DNA of 64,000 nucleotides from Symploca sp. SIO3C6 (GTDB lineage Bacteria > Cyanobacteriota > Cyanobacteriia > Cyanobacteriales > Coleofasciculaceae), in assembly GCA_010692425.1 (NCBI GenBank), contig JAAHHJ010000014.1, positions 248,001 through 312,000 on the forward strand, written 5' to 3'. This document shows positions 36,244 to 45,900 of this stretch, piece after piece. Numbering within the stretch: the stretch's first letter is position 1; every line of letters starts with the position of its first letter. Position numbers and translations under genes: made by a program. The notes below the pieces were generated by a model, which was not told where the DNA came from, searched no databases, and saw only the letters and a list, made by a program, of their open reading frames with translations.

Positions 36244-37653
36244 ATGAAAACACAAAATATCCAAGATATCTACGAACTCTCTGCGATACAGCATGGCATT
36301 CTATTTCACTGTTTATATGCTCCCGAATCAGAATTCTATTTGGTTCAGACAACTTTTGCCTTACGTGGTGAATTAAACTTGATTGCTTTTGATCGCGCCT
36401 GGCAGCAAGTGGTGGCTCGGCACGCAAGTTTACGTACCAGTTTTTATTGGGAAGATATTAACAAACCACTACAAGTTGTGCATAAGCAAGTAAAAATACC
36501 CATAGAGCAACAAGATTGGCGGGGATTCGATCCAGTCGAACAACAAAAGCTATTAGAGTCTTTTCTGGAGCGCGATCGCCAGCAGGGCTTTGATTTGTCC
36601 CAAGAATGCTTGATGCGAATAACTTTACTCCGTCTAACTGCTCATTCTTACAAATTCATCCTGACCGGGCACTTTATCAACGCCGATGGTTGGTCATCAT
36701 CGATTATTATTAATAATTTCTTGCAACTTTACGAAGCATTTTGTCAGGCTAAAGAGGTGTCTTTAGCAGCTGCTACTCCCTTTAGAAAGTACATTACCTG
36801 GTTGCAACGACAGGATTTATCTAAAGGCAAGGTGTTCTGGCAGCAGGCACTAAAGGGACTAAAAGCACCTACTATTCTAGCCAATTTGTATGCTAACAAC
36901 TTTTCCAGCCAGGTAAAAACACATGATCATCAAAGAATCTTTCTATCGGAGATAAAAACAGCAGCACTAATGTCCTTTACACGACAGCATCAGATAACGC
37001 TGAACACACTCATTCTGGGAGCTTGGGCTTGGCTTCTGAGTCGATACAGTGGTGAAAAAAAAGTGGTCTATGGGTGTACTACTTTCGGCCGTCCAGTAGA
37101 TATCGTAGGAATCGATTCAATGGTGGGGAACATGGTAAACAGCTTGCCCGTATGGGTCGAAGTTGATGATCAGCAGCTTCTACTGCCTTGGCTCAAGCAG
37201 TTTCAACAGCAACTGCTTGAAATGCGTCAGTATGAATACGTTCCGCTGGTAGAGATTCAAGAGTGTACTGAAATACCACAAAATGTTCCTCTTTTCGAGA
37301 GCTTAGTAGTGTTTGAAAAATTACCACTGTCTTCGCAGTGGTCTACTCTTAAAAGTTATGAGGGGCTAGAAATGGAGGTAGCTGATATTTGGTACAAGAC
37401 AAACTATCCCCTAAATATAGTGGTTTATCCCTCTGATAAATTGATACTCGAAATCGCTCACCATTGTCACCTTTTTGATGCTGCTACAGTTACTGGTATG
37501 CTTCAGCATTTGGAGACATTACTCCAAGGCATGGTAGCTAATCCTGAAGTGCGTCTCAAAGACTTATCTTTGTTAACACCAACTCAGCAGCAGTTCAGAC
37601 TAATGTTGGAAAAAGAAGCGACATTTGATTTTGATTTTGCTTTGTGTAGCTAA
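36244..37653 (+). CDS. Stand-alone NRPS condensation-domain protein with altered active site
   Basis: 469 residues, a full-length C domain and nothing else. The opening DIYELSAIQHGILFHCLYAPES is the C1 motif of LCL-type domains that normally follow a carrier within the same chain. The C3 motif HHxxxDG reads H143-F144-INA-D148-G149: the second, catalytic histidine is phenylalanine (DNA cac-ttt at 36670-36675). Other landmarks such as VVARHASLRTSF, YGCTTFGRP and MVGNMVNSLPV are kept. Either it is a docking/scaffold or ester-forming relic, or catalysis uses other residues. It follows PKS 1 by 84 bases and precedes the Dab genes. Confidence 0.88.
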   Translation: MKTQNIQDIYELSAIQHGILFHCLYAPESEFYLVQTTFALRGELNLIAFDRAWQQVVARHASLRTSFYWEDINKPLQVVHKQVKIPIEQQDWRGFDPVEQQKLLESFLERDRQQGFDLSQECLMRITLLRLTAHSYKFILTGHFINADGWSSSIIINNFLQLYEAFCQAKEVSLAAATPFRKYITWLQRQDLSKGKVFWQQALKGLKAPTILANLYANNFSSQVKTHDHQRIFLSEIKTAALMSFTRQHQITLNTLILGAWAWLLSRYSGEKKVVYGCTTFGRPVDIVGIDSMVGNMVNSLPVWVEVDDQQLLLPWLKQFQQQLLEMRQYEYVPLVEIQECTEIPQNVPLFESLVVFEKLPLSSQWSTLKSYEGLEMEVADIWYKTNYPLNIVVYPSDKLILEIAHHCHLFDAATVTGMLQHLETLLQGMVANPEVRLKDLSLLTPTQQQFRLMLEKEATFDFDFALCS

Positions 37654-37786
37654 GTAGGTAGCTGAGATAAACAAAGCTAGTCAAATCAATATAAAAGTAT
37701 CTTCATGTATTGATTATTCCAGTTTTGAGTTAATTTACTTAAAACAAAGTATAAAGTATAATGATTAAATCAAAGGAAAGAAGTTT

Positions 37787-38680
37787 ATGATAGCTACATT
37801 TTCAGAAATTGAAAGGTGTTATAAACTTTCAAGCAGAGAATTTCAATCGAATTATGTTGAAAAAGCAAAACCTGTAATCATTACAGGACTAATAAAAGAC
37901 TGGAGTTGCTATAGAAAATGGTCGTTGGAATATTTTTCAAAGATTACTCCTGAACTTAAGATATATGTCAAATCATTTAAAAATAATACAATTCAATTAA
38001 ACAACTTTACTTTGGAAGAATATACCAATATCTTGGAAAAATTTGAAATAACCAAGAAAAGTAAATCCAATATTGATTTGCCTCCATATTGTCATGATCT
38101 ACCGCTCTTTAGCTTGATTCCTTCACTAATAAAAGATGTTCAACCATTTCCACTAAATTATTTACCGGAATGGTATTGGCACAAATGGTGGCGTCATTGT
38201 CAATTCTTTCTAGGAGCTTCTAGTAGCCTTACACCATTACATTTTGACTGTCTTCTGACCAACAATCTTTTCTTTCAAATTTCTGGACGTAAAAGATTTA
38301 CTCTAATCATGGCTAATGATGCTGAATATTGCTATCGGCACGGCTGGCGTTGGTTTATGGTTGATCCTGAAAATCCAGATTTAGAGAAATATCCTCAATA
38401 CAAAAGAGTCAACCCAATTACGTTTATTGTGAATCCCGGAGACATTTTATATATGCCTCCTGGCACCTTGCATCATGTTAGAAGCCTAGATATGTCGGTT
38501 TCTTTTAATATAGATTGGCATACAAAAAAAAGCTCATTGAATAGTCTAGCATCTGTTTTTAGAGGTATGCCACCCAAAAATTTATACTATAACTTTTTGT
38601 TGACAATGGGTTTAGGATTAAAAGTTCCACAATCAATTATTTTTCCTTTTTATAAATCCTATCTCAATTATGTTTCTTAA
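37787..38680 (+). CDS. JmjC/cupin_8-type Fe(II)/2-oxoglutarate oxygenase
   Basis: 297 residues with the double-stranded beta-helix metal triad: H152-x-D154 in TPLHFDCLLTNNLFFQISGRKRF and the distal His in MPPGTLHHVRSLD (H229 or H230). KPVIITGLIKDWSCYRKWSLEYF is the N-terminal signature of FIH-like cupin_8 proteins. Such enzymes hydroxylate amino-acid side chains using Fe(II) and 2-oxoglutarate. Located between a free C domain and a diaminobutyrate aminotransferase, it may hydroxylate the amino acid held on the next NRPS; a beta-hydroxylated residue would give an extra metal ligand (inference). Codon use is markedly AT-rich compared with the PKS/NRPS genes. Ribosome site aaaggaaag precedes the ATG. 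Confidence 0.82.
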   Translation: MIATFSEIERCYKLSSREFQSNYVEKAKPVIITGLIKDWSCYRKWSLEYFSKITPELKIYVKSFKNNTIQLNNFTLEEYTNILEKFEITKKSKSNIDLPPYCHDLPLFSLIPSLIKDVQPFPLNYLPEWYWHKWWRHCQFFLGASSSLTPLHFDCLLTNNLFFQISGRKRFTLIMANDAEYCYRHGWRWFMVDPENPDLEKYPQYKRVNPITFIVNPGDILYMPPGTLHHVRSLDMSVSFNIDWHTKKSSLNSLASVFRGMPPKNLYYNFLLTMGLGLKVPQSIIFPFYKSYLNYVS

Positions 38681-38787
38681 TTAATTTACTAAGACAAAAA
38701 TAAAGACAACAATTCCAATAAAAAACTAATCAAAATTATTCTTATCATTAGCTTTGTTTGGAATTCTAATAAAAGGAGATCAATACA

Positions 38788-40041
38788 GTGAACGTTTTTG
38801 AAAAAAATGAGTCAAATGTCAGAAGTTACTGTCGCAGTTTCCCCGCTGTATTCCATAGATCTAAAGGTTCTATTGTGTACTCTGATTCAGGGAAAGAATA
38901 TATAGACTTCCTTGCTGGCGCAGGTGCTTTGAATTATGGGCATAATAATGACTATATAAAACAAGAGGTAATATTATATCTAGAGGCTGATGCTATTACC
39001 CATGGTCTAGATTTTTACACATCTGCTAAAGAAAGGTTTCTGGCAAAGTTTTTAGAAAATGTGTTAACTCCAAAATCCCTGGACTATCGAATACAATTTT
39101 GTGGTCCAACAGGAACAAATGCTGTTGAAGCAGCTTTAAAGTTAGCAAGAAAAATCAAAAAAAGAACAGGAATATTCTCCTTCATGGGAGCCTATCATGG
39201 AATGACATTGGGGAGTTTATCAGTTACTGGCAATACTACTATACGCTCAGGAATATGGGGAACATCAAATAACGTAACATTTATGCCTTACCCCTATGGA
39301 TTTATGGAAACGATTGACACGATAGAATATATAGAGTCAGTACTCAACGATGTCAATTCCGGAATTGAAAAACCAGCAGCAATCATATTTGAAACAGTAC
39401 AAGCTGAAGGGGGAGTGATTGTTGCGCCAATTGAATGGATGCAGAAACTTAGAGAGTTGTGTTATCAGCATGATATTCTATTAATTTGTGATGATATTCA
39501 AGTTGGTTGTGGGAGAACTGGTCCGTTCTTTTCTTTTGAAAGAGCAAATATAGTTCCTGATATGGTGGTACTCTCAAAATCTATAAGTGGTTACGGTTTT
39601 CCGATGTCACTATTGTTGATTAAACCAGAGTTAGATATTTGGGAACCTGCTGAGCATACTGGTACTTTTAGAGGTAATCAACTGGCATTTGTGGGTGGAA
39701 CAGCAGCTTTAGAATATAGAGAAAATATCCAACTTGAAAAGGATGTAAAAGTTAAAGAGTCTTTTTTAAAGGCTTTTCTAGATGAAGAAATACAATCAAT
39801 TAGTGCAGAAATAACTATACGTGGAATTGGTATGATTTGGGGGATTGATATTACTAATTTTGGAGGTTCAGCTTTAGCTAAAAAGATAGCTTCACGCTGT
39901 TTTGAATTGGGCTTAATAGTTGAAAGAGTTGGAAGAAATGATACTGTTATCAAAATTTTGCCTCCTTTAACAATTAATATGACTGTTTTACAAAAAGGGT
40001 GCTCAATCATAAAACAAGCTTTTAATGAATGTTTAGTGTAG
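38788..40041 (+). CDS. L-2,4-diaminobutyrate aminotransferase (EctB/Dat type)
   Basis: 417 residues, class III PLP aminotransferase. GTG start preceded by AGGAG (aaaaggagatcaatacag). Landmarks: FLAGAGALNYGHNN, FCGPTGTNAVEAALKLAR, FSFMGAYHGMTLGSLSVTGN, LICDDIQVGCGRTGPFFSFE and the PLP lysine K264 in VVLSKSISGYG. FLAGAGALNYGHNN with GAYHGMT is specific for diaminobutyrate-2-oxoglutarate transaminases, which make Dab from aspartate semialdehyde. No ectoine genes (ectA, ectC) are near, so Dab is more likely a building block for the adjacent NRPS than an osmolyte precursor. AT-rich like its upstream neighbour. Confidence 0.9.
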   Translation: MNVFEKNESNVRSYCRSFPAVFHRSKGSIVYSDSGKEYIDFLAGAGALNYGHNNDYIKQEVILYLEADAITHGLDFYTSAKERFLAKFLENVLTPKSLDYRIQFCGPTGTNAVEAALKLARKIKKRTGIFSFMGAYHGMTLGSLSVTGNTTIRSGIWGTSNNVTFMPYPYGFMETIDTIEYIESVLNDVNSGIEKPAAIIFETVQAEGGVIVAPIEWMQKLRELCYQHDILLICDDIQVGCGRTGPFFSFERANIVPDMVVLSKSISGYGFPMSLLLIKPELDIWEPAEHTGTFRGNQLAFVGGTAALEYRENIQLEKDVKVKESFLKAFLDEEIQSISAEITIRGIGMIWGIDITNFGGSALAKKIASRCFELGLIVERVGRNDTVIKILPPLTINMTVLQKGCSIIKQAFNECLV

Positions 40042-40091
40042 AAATTTTTTTTTGACGGGAATAGTATATTTTTGGAATGAGGTAAATAACA

Positions 40092-42923
40092 ATGATGATT
40101 GAAACAATAGGGAAACATAATATATTTGATGTTTCTTTTGCAGATAAAATTTATTGGTTGAACCAACTAGCAGGAGAACTACCTGAGACAAACATCATAA
40201 CAGATTATGTAAGACCTAGACTGTATAGCGGTAGAAATAAATTCATAAAGTTTGAACTTAATGATTACCTATCTCAAGCAGTTATTAAACTCAGTAACAG
40301 TTCTTATTTTTCAATATACTTGTTTTTGTTGTCAGTCTTTAATATTTTGCTTGAAAAATATGCTCGCAATAATGAACTAATTGTAGGAATACCTTCTTAT
40401 AACAAAGAATGTATTGAAAATCCTTTTAATAGAATCCTTCCCCTGCGGACTAATCTGAAGAAGCAACTAACATTTAAAGAATTACTGACTCAAGTTAAAG
40501 ACACGACAATCAATGCTTATATTCATCAAAACTATAATTTTAATGAATTATCTCGATTGTTGAAGTTACCACAAAGCCAGAATCGTTGCCCAATTTTTGA
40601 CATAGTTATCTTACTAGAAAACATTCACAGTCATGATGAAATTGTAGAATTTAACAATGATCTAACAATTTCTTTTGTAGTAAATGGCAATAGTATTAGA
40701 GGGACAATCTATTACAGCGAATCTCTTTTTCAAGATGAAACTATAAAGTCAATCAGTAGACACTACACTAATGTTATTGAATGTGTTATTAATCAGCCTA
40801 ACATTAAAATATCAGACATTGCTTTCCTTAAGGAAGATGACCAGCATCAGCTCTTAGAAAAATTTAATGATAATCGGAAAAATTATCCTATTAACCAAAC
40901 TATTAATGAATTATTTGAAAAACAGGTTGAACATACTCCCCATAACATAGCTGTTGTTTTTGAAGACACTCAATTAAGCTATCAAGAGTTAAATAAAAGA
41001 GCTAATCAACTAGCTATATTTTTACGAAAATTAGGTTTAAAAAAAGGAGATTTTGTTGGCATTTTCAAAGATCGAGACATCAACTTTCTGGTAGCTATTC
41101 TCGCTATATACAAAGCTGGCGGAGCTTACATACCTATAGATAGCACCTATCCACTGGATAGAATTAAATACATGCTATCTAATAGCGAAATTAGGTTTCT
41201 CTTAACAGACTCCTTTTCCCTAAATATTTTGCATGAACTTGTAGAAGATTGTTCTAGATTAAAATATATTACCTGTTTAGATACTAAGCCTAATGAGCTA
41301 GTAAAAGCTAAAACAGCCAAGGTAAATATATACGATAAATTTGATTTTGATAAGTTACCGAAGGAAAATCTAGAGGTAATTAACGAAGCAATTGATCCGG
41401 CTTACATGCTCTATACGTCCGGTTCAACCGGACTGCCTAAAGGTGCAATTGTTAGGCATGATGGAGCAATCAATCATATTTATGCCGAATTTGATGAACT
41501 AGAGCTAAATGAAGATTTCGTTTTTCTACAAAGCGCCCCTTCTTCAACAGATATTTCTGTCTGGCAATTTCTAGCGCCACTTTTAATTGGTGGAAAGACC
41601 GTCATAGTAGATCTTGAAACCGTTGCTATTGCAGAAAAACTGTTTAAAGTTCTTAAAAGCCAAAAAATTACGGTTGTTGAATTAGTACCAGCCTTATTCA
41701 GGGAATTACTAGACTATACTTCTCAATTATCAACTCGCCAAAGATTGTTACCTGATCTGAAGTGGATAATGGTGGTTGGAGAACCGGAGTCAGTACAGCG
41801 GGTCAATCAGTGGCTGAGTATTTATCCTTCAATCAGGGTAGTTAATGCTTACGGACCAACCGAGGCTGCCGATGATATTACTCAATTTGTTGTTGACAAG
41901 CCTTTACCAGAAAACCAACGGACGGTTCCTATTGGTAAACCTTTAGCCAACTTAAATCTCTATATTCTTGACTCTCAGATGCAACTAGTTCCGATTGGGG
42001 TTCCTGGAGAGATTTGTGTATCAGGTATTGGTGTGGGGGATGGGTATTGGAAAAATGAAGAGAAAACAAACTTAAGCTTTGTTCCTAACCCATTTCCAAG
42101 TTCTAAAAAGCCTTTGCCAGCGAATAACAGAGATTTAATTTACAAAACTGGAGATCTAGGAAGGTGGTTACCTGATGGGAATATTGAGTTCTTAGGGCGC
42201 ATTGACAATCAAGTGAAGATTCGTGGCTTCCGCATCGAACTTGGAGAAATTGAGGCACTACTGGCTCAGCATCCGTCTGTGCGGGAGACTGTGGTTGTGG
42301 TTAGGGAGGATAATCCTGGCGATAAGTATTTAGCTGCCTATGTTGTCCCTTTTTCTGAGGTTCAAGTGCTGTCTGGGAATGGGGAAAATCAACAACCGAC
42401 TGAAGACTCAGTAATCACTAGTGAACTGGTACCACAGCTGCGGAACTTCCTGAAAGAAAAGCTGCCAGAACACATGACACCATCAGCTTTTGTCCTACTG
42501 GAAAGGTTACCGTTAGCCCCCAGTGGCAAGGTAGATCGCCGAGCACTACCAACACCAGATACATCAAGAAGTGATTTGAAAAAGGGCTTTGTGCCACCCC
42601 GTACTCCTGCAGAAGAGACTGTAGCTGCCATTTGGGCTAATGTTTTAGGGCAGGAACAGGTAGGCGTTTATGACAACTTCTTTGAGCTGGGGGGACATTC
42701 TCTGCGGGCAATTCAAATCATTTCACGCTTACGTGAAGCCTTTCAAATAGAATTACTGATGAGTCATCTATTTGAGTTTCCCTGTGTAGCTGATTTAGCC
42801 TTGATTATTGAAGAAATTCTTATTGAAGAATTGGAAAAAGAAGAGTTGAAGCAAATCACTGAAGACCAAACCCAAGAACTCGTGTCAGCCGTTGAAATAA
42901 ATAATCAACAGATTATCGATTAA
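40092..42923 (+). CDS. NRPS: half C domain - A (probable Dab) - PCP
   Basis: 943 residues. The first ~250 are only the C-terminal lobe of a C domain (it begins KIYWLNQLAGELPETN, the half-way point), so no HHxxxDG exists. The A domain (about 270-800) has intact YTSGSTGLPKG (S443), NAYGPTE, YKTGDLGRW and GKVDRR. Pocket residues read D487, I, W, E, M, V, A, D, D, K: two or three acids in the pocket would suit a basic side chain, and the neighbouring gene makes Dab, so Dab is the best guess. PCP serine S870 (LGGHSL). The 5' half is AT-rich and the 3' half is not. Probably loads and presents Dab for the oxygenase. Confidence 0.88.
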   Translation: MMIETIGKHNIFDVSFADKIYWLNQLAGELPETNIITDYVRPRLYSGRNKFIKFELNDYLSQAVIKLSNSSYFSIYLFLLSVFNILLEKYARNNELIVGIPSYNKECIENPFNRILPLRTNLKKQLTFKELLTQVKDTTINAYIHQNYNFNELSRLLKLPQSQNRCPIFDIVILLENIHSHDEIVEFNNDLTISFVVNGNSIRGTIYYSESLFQDETIKSISRHYTNVIECVINQPNIKISDIAFLKEDDQHQLLEKFNDNRKNYPINQTINELFEKQVEHTPHNIAVVFEDTQLSYQELNKRANQLAIFLRKLGLKKGDFVGIFKDRDINFLVAILAIYKAGGAYIPIDSTYPLDRIKYMLSNSEIRFLLTDSFSLNILHELVEDCSRLKYITCLDTKPNELVKAKTAKVNIYDKFDFDKLPKENLEVINEAIDPAYMLYTSGSTGLPKGAIVRHDGAINHIYAEFDELELNEDFVFLQSAPSSTDISVWQFLAPLLIGGKTVIVDLETVAIAEKLFKVLKSQKITVVELVPALFRELLDYTSQLSTRQRLLPDLKWIMVVGEPESVQRVNQWLSIYPSIRVVNAYGPTEAADDITQFVVDKPLPENQRTVPIGKPLANLNLYILDSQMQLVPIGVPGEICVSGIGVGDGYWKNEEKTNLSFVPNPFPSSKKPLPANNRDLIYKTGDLGRWLPDGNIEFLGRIDNQVKIRGFRIELGEIEALLAQHPSVRETVVVVREDNPGDKYLAAYVVPFSEVQVLSGNGENQQPTEDSVITSELVPQLRNFLKEKLPEHMTPSAFVLLERLPLAPSGKVDRRALPTPDTSRSDLKKGFVPPRTPAEETVAAIWANVLGQEQVGVYDNFFELGGHSLRAIQIISRLREAFQIELLMSHLFEFPCVADLALIIEEILIEELEKEELKQITEDQTQELVSAVEINNQQIID

Positions 42924-42975
42924 GTTTATCTATCCTTATAGTCCTTCTATTTAGTTGTGTTCAAATCTGAAACTG

Positions 42976-45900
42976 ATGGATTTACAGAAAAAAGAAAAGA
43001 TAGTAGCACGACGGTCTAAGCTTTCGCCCGCTCAACAGATGCTTCTTCAAAAGCGTTTGCGAAGTGAAATCAAGTCAGATTCTAAATTAAATATTATTCC
43101 TCGACGTTCTAGCACTTCCCCTGCACCTTTATCTTTTTCCCAGCAGCGGTTATGGTTTCTTCAGCAATTGGAGCCCAGCAGCGCTTTTTACAATGAGCAT
43201 GGTTCTATACAACTGACTGGTTTTCTCAATGTGGCAGCACTTGAGCAAAGTATCAACGAAATTGTGCGACGTCACGAATCTCTGCGCACTACTTTCGAGA
43301 TGATGGAGGGGCAACCAGTTCAAATCATTGCCCCAAACTTGAGCTTAACACTGCCAGTAATAGATCTACAGGATTTACCGGAAGCTGAGCAGAAAACCGA
43401 AGTCAAGCTGCTAGAAACCAAACAGATCCAACAGCCCTTCGATTTGATTCAAGGTCCGTTGCTGCGGTGGATGCTGCTACAGCTAGGTAAACAGAAACAT
43501 ATATTGCTATTTACTGTACATCACATTGTCTTTGATGGCTGGTCAGTGGGCGTAATGTTTCGTGAATTGTCAGACTTTTACCAAGCATTCTCTACCGGAA
43601 AACCTGCGTCGTTGCCTGAACTGCCAATCCAATATGCAGACTTTGCCCTCTGGCAGCAACAGGATTTACACAAAGAGAAGCTACAATCCCAACTGTCTTA
43701 CTGGAAGCAGCAATTGGCAAATGCTCCAACCATGCTGCAACTTTCTACAGACAGACCACGACCACCCGTGCAGAGCCACCGTGGGGCTAAGCAGACATTT
43801 TTGCTGCCTAAGAGTTTGACCGTAGCACTTCAGGCGATTGGGAAGAAAGCTGAGACTACCTTATTCATAACGTTGCTGAGTGCCTTCAAAATTTTGCTCT
43901 ACCGTTACACAGGGCAGGAAGACATCGTAGTTGGTTCAGGGATAGTCAATCGTAACCGAGCTGAAATTGAAGGACTGATTGGGTGTTTTGTTAACAGCCT
44001 GGTACTGCGCACTGATCTTTCAAATAACCCGACCTTTGAGGAACTCTTAGGTCGAGTGCGAACCGTGACCATGGGAGCTTATGCTCACAAAGATCTGCCC
44101 TTTGGAAAGCTGGTAGAGGAACTGCGGCAAGAACGGGATGCCAACTACAACCCACTTTTCCAGGTGTCGTTTGCCTTACAAAATAATCCGAAGGGGAAAT
44201 TTGAACTGCCTGGTCTAACCATAACTTTCTTGGAAGTTGAACGCACCAAGGCAGTGTTGGATTTGCGCTTGGACATTACAGAGACTGATGAGGGACTAGA
44301 GTGTTTTTGGGAATACAGCACTGACTTGTTTGATGCTGCCACGATTATCCGGATGAGTGGGCACTTTCAAACTTTGCTGGAGGCGATTGCAGTTAATCCA
44401 CAGCAGCGAATTTCTCAATTGCCTATACTGACTGAAGCTGAAGAGCAACAGTTGTTGAGTGAGTGGAATCAAACCCAGGTTCCTTATCCCAAAGATATCT
44501 GTATCCACCAGTTGTTTGAAGCTCAGGTAGAGAAAACACCCGATGCTGTAGCGGTAGTATTTGAAGATCAACAGCTAACTTATAGGGAACTAAACCAGCA
44601 AGCTAATCAGCTGGCACACTACCTGAAAAAACTGGGCGCGAAACCAGAAGTCTTGGTTGGCATCTGCGTCGAGCGATCGCTCGAAATGATCATTGGGCTA
44701 TTGGGCATTCTCAAAGCTGGTGGAGCTTTTGTACCTATAGACCCAGCATATACCCAAGAAGACTTGGCGTACATGTTGTCAGATTCACAAGTTTCATTGC
44801 TGTTGACAACTAAAGAGTTAGGGGCAAAACTACCTGAGCATCAAGCAAATGTAGTTGAGATTGATACTGACTGGGAGATAATTCATGAGGAAAGTAGAGA
44901 AAATCCTCTAACTGATCTAAACTCCGAGAACTTAGCCTATGTAATTTACGCTTCAGAGTCTGCAGAAAAGCCCAAGGGAGTTCTCACCATCCACAAGGGA
45001 TTGTGCAACCTAGTAGAGGCACAAATTAGCCTCTTTGATGTGAAACCAGAAAGCCGTGTACTCCTATTTTTTTCCTTGAGTTTTGATGTCTCTATCGGGG
45101 AAATTTTTACGACTTTTTCTTCTGGAGCGACGCTATATCTAGGAAAGCCAGAATCCTTCCTTTCAGGGTCTGCTTTGATGCAACTCTTGCGTGAGTATGC
45201 TATTAACCATGTTAGTTTGCTGCCGTCAGCTCTGAGGCTACTACTCCATGAGGAATTACCATCTTTGCGGACGATTATAGTTAGCGGAGAAAATTGCTCA
45301 AGCGAACTGGTAACTTTCTGGTCAAAAGATCGGAAATTATTCAACGTTTATGGATCGACAGAAGCTACTATCTGTACTGCTGTCGCTGAGTGTGATCATG
45401 GTAGCCAGAAACTTGGCATTTGTCGTCCAATTGCCAACAAACAACTGTATATTCTAGACAGCAATCTTCAAACAGTACCTATTGGTATTCCCGGCGAATT
45501 GTACATTGGTGGTATTGGTCTTGCCCGAGGTTATCTCAACTGCCCAGAATTGACTTCCCAGAAGTTTATTTTCAATCCCTTCAGTGATGAACCTGGAGCC
45601 CGACTCTATAAAACGGGGGACTTGTGCCGTTATCTTCCCAATGGCAACATCGAGTATTTGGGATCTATTGATCATCAGGTAAGAATTCGCGGCTTGCGTA
45701 TTGAACTGACAGAAATTGAAGCTGCTCTGGCAAAGCACCCCGCCATCAAGGAGGTAGTAGTTATTGTCCGGGAAGAAGACTCTGATGACAAGCAGTTAGT
45801 AGCGTATTTGGTTCAGAACCAAGAACTGAATCTTACTATTAGTGAACTGCAAAACTTCCTGAAAGAGAAGTTACCTATCTATATGATGCCATCAGTTTTT

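Noticed and set aside
36244-37653. Stand-alone C protein as an epimerase or Cy domain
   Set aside because: It lacks the Cy pattern DxxxxDxxS, and the C1 segment and overall motifs fit a condensation domain; only the catalytic His is changed.
38788-40041. Ectoine biosynthesis (ectB)
   Set aside because: No ectA or ectC homologue is nearby and all neighbours are NRPS/PKS genes, so the Dab aminotransferase most likely feeds the assembly line.
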